From Sphingopyxis sp. Root154 (lineage in GTDB: Bacteria > Pseudomonadota > Alphaproteobacteria > Sphingomonadales > Sphingomonadaceae), in contig NZ_LMGI01000001.1 of NCBI RefSeq assembly GCF_001427105.1, positions 372,001-436,000 of the forward strand: a DNA stretch of 64,000 bases. Direction: 5' to 3'. The translations under genes were made by a program, and so were the position numbers. Below, in pieces: positions 42,545 to 50,197 of the stretch. A model generated the notes under the pieces. The model saw nothing but the letters and a program-made list of their open reading frames with translations, made no database searches and was not told the DNA's origin. The number at the start of each line of letters is the position of its first letter. Position 1 is the first letter of the stretch.

Positions 42545-43833
42545 AGCGCACGCTCCATATAATCGGTCCAGGCCCGATATTGGTTCCGGAACACCAGATC
42601 GCTCGTGCCGTTCGCCGACCATCCGCCGTCTTCGTTCGGTTCCTCCTCGCCAAGGTGACGATGCATGCTGACCCAGTCCGACCCCTGCGCGAGCAGGCCG
42701 CTCTGCAGGCGCTGATAGGCTTCATGATCGTCGGGCCCGACCAGATTGGCGGAGGAGTTGATGAGGTTGCAGTAGAGAATGGAACGCTCGAGGAGGGCGT
42801 CGGGCGCGCCTTTCAGACGAAAGGTCCAGGACTCGACCAACGTCCGGTCGACCGCGATCGGCTTGATCACCCGGATCGTCTGGATCGGACCCTTCAGCGT
42901 CAAACTGGGATAGATGATCGTATTGTGCCGGTTTACGGCAAAGATCGCGCGCGCGCGCTCCGCGCCATAGGCCGCGTCCATCGCCTCATTATATTCGTCG
43001 ATTTCGGAATAGCGGGAATGGATGCTGCTCGTTCCGCCCGAGTAGCTGTGACCGTGCGGAAAAGCCTGCACGCCCATCTCCTCGAAAAATTCGTAATTGC
43101 TCGTGAAGGGGCCGAGGATTTCGATCGCCGCCGGCAGCTTTTCGTCCTTGCCGAAATGCCGCTTCGCGACCGTGCGCGCCGTGCCCGACGATGACATATG
43201 GGTGACCATCGGATGCATCAGATCGTTGAGATTCTCGACGAACAGCTTCCAGTTACAGCGGTGCATGTAACGCAGCACGCCGCCGGTGATTTCGAGTTCG
43301 CCCTCCGGCGAACGATCGGCCATATTGTCGATCGAGGAATCGACGCCGCGCAACCACGCATCGAATGGCGGCGCAGACGGGGCAAGGCAGGCAAAAACGA
43401 ACCCGCGATACGCAGCGACGTTCGCGACCGCCTTCATGTTCGAATCGGGATTGTCACGCCCGAAACAACTGTTTCTGTAACCCTCCTCGAGGGGAATGGT
43501 GCGAACCGTCCCGTCCCGGTGGAAAATCCATCCGTGATAGGCGCAGCGAAAAAGCGGGGCGTTGCCTTGTCCGTCGGGGACAACCTGCGCGCCCCTGTGC
43601 GCGCAGCGATTGTACAGAAGCCGAACCTCGCCCTTGTCGCGTACCATCACCAACGGCTGGCCGGCCACGCTGGTCGTGACATAGTCTCCATCGGCCGGTA
43701 TCTGGCTTTCGTGGCCGACGTAGATCCAGGTCGCACCGAATATCTGGAGCATTTCGCGCTCGAAGATCACCGGGTCGGTATAGACGCTGCGGTGGACGCG
43801 ATCGGCTTCGACAAGCCCTTCGACGCTGGACAT
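42541..43833 (-). CDS. Rieske aromatic-ring-hydroxylating dioxygenase alpha subunit
   Basis: A 430-aa catalytic subunit. The Rieske [2Fe-2S] ligands are Cys77, His79, Cys97 and His100 (CAHRG and CAYHGW), and the mononuclear iron site is ENLNDLMHPMVTH (Asp204, His207, His212). The ATG at 43833 has GGGAG 8 bases upstream; a start at 43866 overlapping the SDR stop is possible. The family inserts both atoms of O2 or demethylates/monohydroxylates aromatic substrates. LMHPMVTH replaces the commoner YH-x3-(S/T)H and may mark an unusual subfamily. The substrate is inferred only as a ring acid or its derivative. Confidence 0.9.
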   Translation of the reverse strand: MSSVEGLVEADRVHRSVYTDPVIFEREMLQIFGATWIYVGHESQIPADGDYVTTSVAGQPLVMVRDKGEVRLLYNRCAHRGAQVVPDGQGNAPLFRCAYHGWIFHRDGTVRTIPLEEGYRNSCFGRDNPDSNMKAVANVAAYRGFVFACLAPSAPPFDAWLRGVDSSIDNMADRSPEGELEITGGVLRYMHRCNWKLFVENLNDLMHPMVTHMSSSGTARTVAKRHFGKDEKLPAAIEILGPFTSNYEFFEEMGVQAFPHGHSYSGGTSSIHSRYSEIDEYNEAMDAAYGAERARAIFAVNRHNTIIYPSLTLKGPIQTIRVIKPIAVDRTLVESWTFRLKGAPDALLERSILYCNLINSSANLVGPDDHEAYQRLQSGLLAQGSDWVSMHRHLGEEEPNEDGGWSANGTSDLVFRNQYRAWTDYMERAL

Positions 43834-43865
43834 TTTCCCGTCTCCCAATTCGTTTCGAATAGCCA

Positions 43866-44597
43866 TCACAAATGGATCTGGCCGAGGCTGGCGCCGCCGC
43901 AGACGAACAGGTTCTGGCCTGTGACAAAGTCCGCCGCCGGGTCGAGAAAGAAGCGGACGGCTGCGGCGACATCGCCAGGCCGCCCGATCCGGCCGACGGG
44001 AATCGATGCCGCGACGCGCCGCTTACGCTCGGAATCGGCGGGAATCAGTTCGTGGAACATGTCTGTTTCGACCGGCCCCGGCGAAACGACGTTGACGGTC
44101 ACACCACGACCGGCGAGTTCGAGAGCCCAGGTCCGCGCCATTCCGACCATGCCCGCCTTGGTGGCGGCATAAGCGGTGCGCCCCTGCAGCCCGAGCGCGC
44201 CGCGCGAGGAAATCAGTACGATGCGCCCAGATCCGGCCGACGTCATCGCCGGCAACATCGCCTGGCCCAGATGGATGGCGGCACGAAGATGAAGATCGAC
44301 GAGATAATCGAGATCGGTGTCCGCCACCTCTTCGAGCGGGGCGGGCCGAATGACGCCAGCATTGTGAACCAGGGCGGTGGCGCCGGACGCCGCGACATCC
44401 GCCCCGATCCGCCGAAGCTCGGTCCGATCGGCCAGGTCCGCCAATATCGTGTGGAGCCGCTCATGGGTGAATGCTGCTTCACCGCGAGAAATGTTGATCA
44501 CCCGCGCGCCCTCGTCGAGCAGCGTGCGCGTGATCGCGGCGCCGATCCCGGCGTTGCCCCCCGTGACGACGACCGTCCTGGCATCCGTGTCGATCAT
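43866..44597 (-). CDS. Short-chain dehydrogenase/reductase
   Basis: A 243-aa classical SDR. The cofactor motif is TGGNAGIGAA (about 13-22), followed by NAG (HNAGVIRP), the catalytic Ser in VLISSRGALG and the Tyr/Lys pair in AYAATKAG. Its position between the thiolase/DUF35 pair and the Rieske subunits suggests either cis-dihydrodiol dehydrogenation or a 3-hydroxyacyl step. The stop and the alpha-subunit frame overlap (TGATG). Confidence 0.88.
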   Translation of the reverse strand: MIDTDARTVVVTGGNAGIGAAITRTLLDEGARVINISRGEAAFTHERLHTILADLADRTELRRIGADVAASGATALVHNAGVIRPAPLEEVADTDLDYLVDLHLRAAIHLGQAMLPAMTSAGSGRIVLISSRGALGLQGRTAYAATKAGMVGMARTWALELAGRGVTVNVVSPGPVETDMFHELIPADSERKRRVAASIPVGRIGRPGDVAAAVRFFLDPAADFVTGQNLFVCGGASLGQIHL

Positions 44598-44923
44598 TCC
44601 CGCTGTTCCTTTTCCGCGATGAAAATGGTCTGTTCTCCTCGGCGCGCGGCGCGGAGCACGACCGTATCGCCGGGTGCCGCGCCGGGGGCGAGAAAGGCGA
44701 TCAACCGCACGCCGGCCTCGAGCGCGACGGTGCCGATCCTTAGCGGCAGTTCAGAGGCGAAGGCTGGATCGAGACTGCGATGGAGCTTCGTTTCGGCGAT
44801 AAGGCGGCCCCGCCCGTGATCGTCGACCAGGCGGAGTTCGTCGGCCAGGCAGACCCGGCAAAGGTCGCGCTCGGGATATTGGCGCGCACCGCACCCTGCA
44901 CAGGTCTGGAGCCGGATCGTCAC
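44594..44923 (-). CDS. DUF35 OB-fold/zinc-ribbon protein
   Basis: A 109-aa protein. A four-cysteine rubredoxin-like zinc ribbon CAGCGARQYPERDLCRVC (residues about 8-25) is followed by an OB-fold that probably binds acyl-CoA. The GTG at 44923 overlaps the stop of the thiolase-like gene (GTGA). DUF35 proteins form complexes with thiolase-like partners in steroid and other acyl-CoA side-chain pathways, and the two are almost always adjacent, as here. Confidence 0.85.
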   Translation of the reverse strand: MTIRLQTCAGCGARQYPERDLCRVCLADELRLVDDHGRGRLIAETKLHRSLDPAFASELPLRIGTVALEAGVRLIAFLAPGAAPGDTVVLRAARRGEQTIFIAEKEQRE

Positions 44924-46110
44924 GCTGCCCCCTCGACCAGCACGGCGCCGCTCGCCAGGCAGCGGTCGTAGGTAACCATGCCATAGCCGCTCGCAAGTGC
45001 GATGCGCGCACCGGGCACCTGCTGTCCCAGCGGCTGGTACGTCACTTGCCGCAGCGCCTCCACGACCGGCAAAAAGCCGCCCGCGGCCCCCGCCTGCCCG
45101 CTCGAAAGCTGCCCTCCGCAGGTGTTGTGCGGAAAATTGCCCTCGACGGTGAAATCGCGCGCGCGCAGAAAGGCCGGCGCCTCGCCTTGAGCGCAAAAAC
45201 CGAGCCCCTCGAGCTGCAGGGCAACGATGACCGGGTAATCGTCATAGCTCTGCAAACAGCTCACATCCTCGGGACCGACCCCGGCCTGCGCGTAAAGGGC
45301 ATCGCAGTCGATTGCCCAGCCACCACGTTCGGCGACCGGATCGTCGAAAAAGCCATTATGCCGCTCGATCGCGCCCCTGATGCGGGCATGCGGCAGCCCC
45401 ATGGCCCGCGCGCGCGCCTCGTCCATTACCAGAAAGGCCTCGGCGCCGGCGCAGGGCATCACGCAATCATAGAGATGGAGCGGCTCGGCGATCGGGGGGG
45501 CGGCAAGATAAGCGTCAAGGCTCAGGGCTTTTCCGCCGAGCAATGCATTGGGATTATCCCGCGCGTTGACGCGCTGCGATACCGCGATGCGGCCGAAATC
45601 GGCGCGCGTAGCTCCGAAGCGCCGCATATAATGGTCGGTGATCAGTGCGAAAATGCCGTTCGGCCCGGCCCCGCCATAGGGATAGGCGGCCGTGCCGGAA
45701 AAGCGGCTGAAATTGCGGACCAGGTCGCCAAAGTCGCCGGGGCTGGCCGTGTCGCCGGCAATACAGGCGACGATCGACGCGTCGCCGTCCTGCACCGCGC
45801 GCGCCGCGCGGCGCAAGGCCATGACGCCGCTCGCGCCGCCGGTCGGCAACCACTCGATCCAGCGCGGCGACATGTCGAAATGTTCGGTGAGCGCAACGGT
45901 GGTATCGGGGCCGAGCGAGAAGGACGACACGGCGAGCCCGTCGACCGCCGCCTTGTCCAGGCCCGTCCGCTCGAGAAGCATGCGCAATGCGCTGCCGATG
46001 AACCAGTGTGCGGGCTGCTTAGCCTGCTTGACATAGGGCACGGTCACCGGACAGGCGACAGCGATGCCGCGATAATCGCGCGCGCCGCCCTGCCCGCTTC
46101 CGCCGATCAT
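44920..46110 (-). CDS. Thiolase-like protein (lipid-transfer/acetyl-CoA acyltransferase type)
   Basis: A 396-aa thiolase-fold protein of the SCP-x/nonspecific lipid-transfer group. Recognisable: GPDTTVALTEHFDMSPRWIE, ASGVMALRRAARAVQDGDAS and, near the C-terminus, NTCGGQLSSGQAGAAGGF and GYGMVTYDRC. The canonical nucleophile cysteine position (around residue 90, in WLPTGGASG) is Gly/Ala here, which suggests a non-thiolytic activity such as retro-aldol cleavage with the DUF35 partner. The start overlaps the synthetase stop (ATGA). Confidence 0.85.
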   Translation of the reverse strand: MIGGSGQGGARDYRGIAVACPVTVPYVKQAKQPAHWFIGSALRMLLERTGLDKAAVDGLAVSSFSLGPDTTVALTEHFDMSPRWIEWLPTGGASGVMALRRAARAVQDGDASIVACIAGDTASPGDFGDLVRNFSRFSGTAAYPYGGAGPNGIFALITDHYMRRFGATRADFGRIAVSQRVNARDNPNALLGGKALSLDAYLAAPPIAEPLHLYDCVMPCAGAEAFLVMDEARARAMGLPHARIRGAIERHNGFFDDPVAERGGWAIDCDALYAQAGVGPEDVSCLQSYDDYPVIVALQLEGLGFCAQGEAPAFLRARDFTVEGNFPHNTCGGQLSSGQAGAAGGFLPVVEALRQVTYQPLGQQVPGARIALASGYGMVTYDRCLASGAVLVEGAA

Positions 46111-47729
46111 CCTACCGCCCTCAACCCGCGCTTGCGCGTTCGCAAATCATGCGCATTGCCGGTCGCGTGCAGCGCGCGACCCAAGGTACGGATTTCGCCG
46201 CGCTGCAGTTTCTGCGAAGCGGTGGTGGGGAGTTGATCGACAAATGCGACGTAGCCCGGCGCCTTGAAATAGGCGAGGCGATCAAGGCAATGATTGACAA
46301 TGTCGGCCGCTAGCGTTGCGTCGCCAGCGCCCTCGGCCAGCAGGACCAAGGCCATCACTTCCTCACCGCGCAGTTCGTCCTCGACCGGGAGAACCGCGCA
46401 GGCCGCGACCGCAGGGTGCTGCATCAGCACGCCTTCGACCTCAACGGCGGCGATATTTTCTCCGCTTCGGCGAACGATATTCTTGTTCCGGTCGACGAAA
46501 TAGAAATTGCCCTCGTCGTCGCGGCGCACGACGTCGCCGGTGTGAAACCACCCCCCGGCCCACGCCTCGTCGGTTGCGGCGGCGTCCTTGTAATAAGCCG
46601 TGAAGAAATGGAGGCGCGGATCGTCCCCGCGCGCGCGAACCAGCAATTCCCCCGCCTCGCCGTCTGCGAGCGCGTTTCCCTTGTCGTCGGCGACGCGCGC
46701 TTCGAGATGCGCGGGAGCCTTGCCGAAGCAGCGGGTGCCGACGTGCCGTGGCTCGCGATTGGCGGTGATCCATGCCGCCGCACCGGTCTCGGTCATCGCC
46801 CAAGCTTCGATCAGCGGAAAGCCGAAGCGCGTCTCGAACGCCGCGTGGTGGCGTGGGTCAACGCCGGCGCCGAAGCCAAAGCGCACCGGAAGTCCGCTCG
46901 CTTCGTCCTCGGCGCGCTGAAGCAGGATCGCCGGCATGACGCCCAGATAATGGATGACGCTCGCGCGCGTTTCGCGCACCGTGCGCCACCAGCGCGACGC
47001 GTGGAACCGGTCGAGCTGGATCAGGCAACTGCCTGTCATGATCGCGGCCATGAAAGAACAGGCGATGGCGTTCATATGGTTGACCGGCAAGGGCGTCAGG
47101 ATGCGATCTTCGCCCTCGCGAAACGCGCAATATCCGCCCAGATTGGCGTAAAAATCACCGATCCAGGTGAAATAGGCATTGGACAGCACGCACCCTTTCG
47201 GTCGTCCCGTCGTTCCCGAGGTGAAGAGCATCGCAGCCTCATCGTCCGCGCCAGCTCTGCCATCGCGGACCGGACGCGATGCGGCCGGACAGCCATCAAG
47301 GCTCGCGGGCGCCAGCGGAACGAAACATAAGGCGATTCCCTGGGCGGTTCCGAAACCGCCAAAATGCTTCGGCCAGCTGACGACCAGGTCGAGATCGGCC
47401 ATGCCCAGGATCGCGGCCAGTTCCTCGGCGCGCATCGCGCTGTTGATCGGAACAACGCTCGCGCCGAGTGCATTGAGCGCGAGCAAATGCAGAAAGAACT
47501 GGGGGTGATTGTCGAGCGCCAACCCGATGCGGTGGCCGAAGCCATATCCGAGAATCTCGTAGCGGCGGCGGAGCGCCTCGACCTCCTCCGCGGCGTCTCC
47601 GAAATCGCGGTCGAAAGCCTCGGGTGTCCCGATCGCGTCGGCGGGTGCGTGCAGGAAAGGACGGTCCCCCCAGCGCGCCGCCGCCGCCGCAAAAGTTGAA
47701 TAGATCGAATCTTTTGCCTCGATTGCCAT
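46107..47729 (-). CDS. AMP-dependent acyl-CoA synthetase
   Basis: A 540-aa ANL-superfamily enzyme. The P-loop motif is LFTSGTTGRPKGCVLS (about residues 168-183), then AMTETGAAAW, GWFHTGDVVRRDDEGNFYFV, RSGENIAAVEVE and the C-terminal lysine in TASQKLQRGEIR. It activates a carboxylic acid as AMP-ester and CoA-thioester. GAGAGGAAGATCGC precedes the ATG. As first gene of its unit, immediately downstream of the nitrilase/aldoxime dehydratase unit, it would take the acid that nitrilase releases into CoA-linked degradation. That link is inferred. Confidence 0.92.
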   Translation of the reverse strand: MAIEAKDSIYSTFAAAAARWGDRPFLHAPADAIGTPEAFDRDFGDAAEEVEALRRRYEILGYGFGHRIGLALDNHPQFFLHLLALNALGASVVPINSAMRAEELAAILGMADLDLVVSWPKHFGGFGTAQGIALCFVPLAPASLDGCPAASRPVRDGRAGADDEAAMLFTSGTTGRPKGCVLSNAYFTWIGDFYANLGGYCAFREGEDRILTPLPVNHMNAIACSFMAAIMTGSCLIQLDRFHASRWWRTVRETRASVIHYLGVMPAILLQRAEDEASGLPVRFGFGAGVDPRHHAAFETRFGFPLIEAWAMTETGAAAWITANREPRHVGTRCFGKAPAHLEARVADDKGNALADGEAGELLVRARGDDPRLHFFTAYYKDAAATDEAWAGGWFHTGDVVRRDDEGNFYFVDRNKNIVRRSGENIAAVEVEGVLMQHPAVAACAVLPVEDELRGEEVMALVLLAEGAGDATLAADIVNHCLDRLAYFKAPGYVAFVDQLPTTASQKLQRGEIRTLGRALHATGNAHDLRTRKRGLRAVG

Positions 47730-47767
47730 CGCGATCTTCCTCTCCCGCCAGATGGCTATCGATATAA

Positions 47768-47783
47768 ACTTGAATATGCAAGT
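47768..47783. promoter_or_regulatory. Palindromic operator candidate upstream of acyl-CoA synthetase
   Basis: ACTTG-AATATG-CAAGT, perfect 5-bp arms in an AT-rich island 39 bp before the start codon. The size and AT-rich core resemble MarR-family operators in aromatic and hydroxycinnamate degradation genes. No MarR gene is adjacent, so the regulator may be distant. Confidence 0.55.
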
Positions 47784-47815
47784 AATATTGACGCGCGGCT
47801 CCGGGAGCGGAAGCG

Positions 47816-47831
47816 ATCAACAACCGTTGAT
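47816..47831. promoter_or_regulatory. Second inverted repeat upstream of acyl-CoA synthetase
   Basis: ATCAAC-AACC-GTTGAT, perfect 6-bp arms, about 48 bp from the first palindrome and 95 bp past the aldoxime dehydratase stop. It could be an operator for the synthetase unit or a weak hairpin at the end of the upstream transcript. Confidence 0.45.
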
Positions 47832-47925
47832 TTTTAACCCATTATCAAAGCTGTAGATTGAAAAGCGATGCCAGACGCGATGGCGCCCCCTATCTGCATC
47901 GCCGTCGAGGACGCTTTTGCGCCGC

Positions 47926-48978
47926 TCAACCTTCCGGGTCGGCCGCAAGGCGAAGCAGCCCGCCGTCAACCGTGCAGTTCACATAATCGCCGGACAGCGT
48001 GCCGCGCGGAAACACCGAAACCTCGTGCCAGAGGTGCAGGCCGGGCTCACCCTGGAACTGGCGAACCATATTGATGAAGGACGCCATGATCGCTTCATGG
48101 GTCGGGTGTCGGTGCGTCCACGCCTCAAGCGTGCCCAGCGAGGTGAAATAGGCAACGGCGCAGCTCCGCCCCGCGTCACAGCCCTCGTCATCTTTCTCGA
48201 TGACGAAGCGCCCACCAATGCAACCGCTCGCCTCCCCGTTTTCACGCAAGTAGCGAAGGCCGGTCAGGAAGGTCGGCTCAACTTCATTGCGATACCATGC
48301 CATCTGCTCCGGGCCGGCGCGATTTACATCCTGCGACGTCCGGATGAGACATATATTATGTGGAGGACTCACGCGCAGCCGGACGCCGAGCGTCCTCAAG
48401 CCGCGATCTTTCGGAACAAGGTTCAATTCCGCATCCAGCGGATCTTCAGCGGCCGCGACCAGGCGGTCCCGGGCACTTCCCCAATATCCATGGATTTCCG
48501 TTATCGCGACCGCATCCGCGATCGTCGCAATCCCGGTCAGATCATCGGGACGTGAACCGGAGGTTTCGTGGTGATCGAGCGACAGGAGGCCATACTCGCG
48601 CCACAGACCGAGCGGTCCATCGAGCAGCGCAGCATCGGCGAAAAGCTCTTCGATTCCGGACTGGGCCGTCCACCGATCATATGCGGCAGGGTCGCGCCAA
48701 TAGGCGAACCAAATCTCCCCGGAAGGGCCATAGCCTTCGTGCACGCCGCCATGTTCCAGCACGTCGGGGCCTTGCGGACCGCCCAATGTGGAAAGCAGCC
48801 GCCGCCTGATATCCGAAGCGTCGCCGCCCCGGTTTTCGATGCCGAACATGGCCAGCATGAGGTTGTCGACCCCCGCGGCGAAGCGCGGTTCGAAAGCATC
48901 ATATTCGGCCTTGAAGCCTTCAGGCTGATGGACAGGAGCAGCGCGCCGACGCGCCGAAGGGACTGGTTTTTCTGACAT
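47926..48978 (-). CDS. oxd: Aldoxime dehydratase (phenylacetaldoxime dehydratase family)
   Basis: A 350-aa haem-containing lyase that dehydrates aldoximes (R-CH=NOH) to nitriles. Family segments: GYWGSARDRL, PPHNICLIRTSQD, a WTHRHPTHEAI stretch (about 287-297) and LWHEVSVF (His318), where the haem-pocket histidines are expected. AGGAGATCGC lies upstream of the ATG. The gene is 33 bp after a nitrilase gene, the classic aldoxime-nitrile pathway pair. Such pairs are known in Rhodococcus, Pseudomonas and Bacillus. Confidence 0.9.
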   Translation of the reverse strand: MSEKPVPSARRRAAPVHQPEGFKAEYDAFEPRFAAGVDNLMLAMFGIENRGGDASDIRRRLLSTLGGPQGPDVLEHGGVHEGYGPSGEIWFAYWRDPAAYDRWTAQSGIEELFADAALLDGPLGLWREYGLLSLDHHETSGSRPDDLTGIATIADAVAITEIHGYWGSARDRLVAAAEDPLDAELNLVPKDRGLRTLGVRLRVSPPHNICLIRTSQDVNRAGPEQMAWYRNEVEPTFLTGLRYLRENGEASGCIGGRFVIEKDDEGCDAGRSCAVAYFTSLGTLEAWTHRHPTHEAIMASFINMVRQFQGEPGLHLWHEVSVFPRGTLSGDYVNCTVDGGLLRLAADPEG

Positions 48979-49011
48979 GCTCGTGCGATCTCCTGCGAAG
49001 GCTCTCCGCGT

Positions 49012-50070
49012 TCAGTTCGATAGACCGGGGATCGTGGAGTCCGCTGACGCCCGGCCATCCAGCACGACAAAGGCGGAGCGTTTGTCATCGCCGGAATCCT
49101 GCGCATTCATGCGCTGAACACAGGGCGCGGGCGACGGGTTGAACAGAAGGCGAAATACGTCGGGGCGCGCATAATGGCCGACGGGATCACCTGCCGTCTT
49201 GGCATATGCGATCAGATTCAGGTCGATTTCAGCAATCACCAGGCCCTCTTCATCGGGCGCCAACGGCCGAGCCAGCGGGCGTCCATCGGGGCCCCAGATC
49301 ATCGCATAACCGCCGCCCGCGTGGAGCATTTCCTGCTTGGCGGGCGTGTCGCACAATCGCTCGTGCATGTCGGGCGATACGACCCCACAGGAGGCAATGA
49401 CGAAGCATTGCCCCTCCGCCGCATAGACCTGGCTCAACGCCATGCTGACTTCGGGGCCGAGCGAATAGGCCTTGTCCGGGTAAAGCGAGAAACTTGGCCA
49501 GGCGCCGACATGAATTTGCTCGTTCTGGGCGAACATCGCGTATTTGGTCAGCGGATTGATATGCTCCCAGCAGCAAAGCGCTCCGATATTGCCGAGCGAT
49601 GTCTGGTGGACCTTGATGTCGCTGCCATCTCCCTCCCCGAAAATGGTACGTTCGACGCTGGTCGCCTTCAGCTTGCGGCGCGGCGTGATCGTTCCGTCAC
49701 TGGCGATGATGAGCTGCCCGATATAAAGCGTGCCGTTGCTGCGCTCGCTGTAGCCGAGCACGACCCACATATCGTTCGCCTTCGCGGCTTCGGCGATTCT
49801 TGTCGCTTCAGGCCCGTCGGCCGTCATGCAGTTCGCAGTGTGGATGCCGATATAGGGCATGGTTCCGATCATCGGGTCCAGCCATGCCCAGAACGGATAA
49901 CCGGGCAGCCAGCATTCGGGAAAGGCTAGCAGCTTCACGCCCTTGCCGGCCGCTTCCTCGATCAAGGCGATGGTCTTTTCGACCCCGGCCTCAAGGTCCA
50001 GATAGGCAGGAGCGGCCTGAACCGCCGCCGCCAGAAATGGCTGACGCGATGGAGTCTGTTTCTCGGTCAT
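49012..50070 (-). CDS. Nitrilase (aliphatic/arylacetonitrilase type)
   Basis: A 352-aa carbon-nitrogen hydrolase, branch 1. The catalytic triad is visible: Glu52 (AFPECWLPGYPFWAW), Lys133 (PRRKLKATSVER) and Cys167 (ALCCWEHINPL). FGEGDGSD after the Lys loop is typical of true nitrilases that convert nitriles directly to acids and ammonia. GAGGATTAATCC precedes the ATG. It lies between the TonB receptor and the aldoxime dehydratase, and an N-terminal remnant of a related gene is at 41259-41423. Confidence 0.92.
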   Translation of the reverse strand: MTEKQTPSRQPFLAAAVQAAPAYLDLEAGVEKTIALIEEAAGKGVKLLAFPECWLPGYPFWAWLDPMIGTMPYIGIHTANCMTADGPEATRIAEAAKANDMWVVLGYSERSNGTLYIGQLIIASDGTITPRRKLKATSVERTIFGEGDGSDIKVHQTSLGNIGALCCWEHINPLTKYAMFAQNEQIHVGAWPSFSLYPDKAYSLGPEVSMALSQVYAAEGQCFVIASCGVVSPDMHERLCDTPAKQEMLHAGGGYAMIWGPDGRPLARPLAPDEEGLVIAEIDLNLIAYAKTAGDPVGHYARPDVFRLLFNPSPAPCVQRMNAQDSGDDKRSAFVVLDGRASADSTIPGLSN

Positions 50071-50197
50071 GGATTAATCCTCTTTTCCCAATGCCGCTCG
50101 GCCATCACCCCGATGAACCGAAGGATGCCGGGCCCTGATGCCGCGCGCCAAATTTTCGGATGATCGCGTGTCGCCTCGCGAGAAGAATGGTGCCGCG

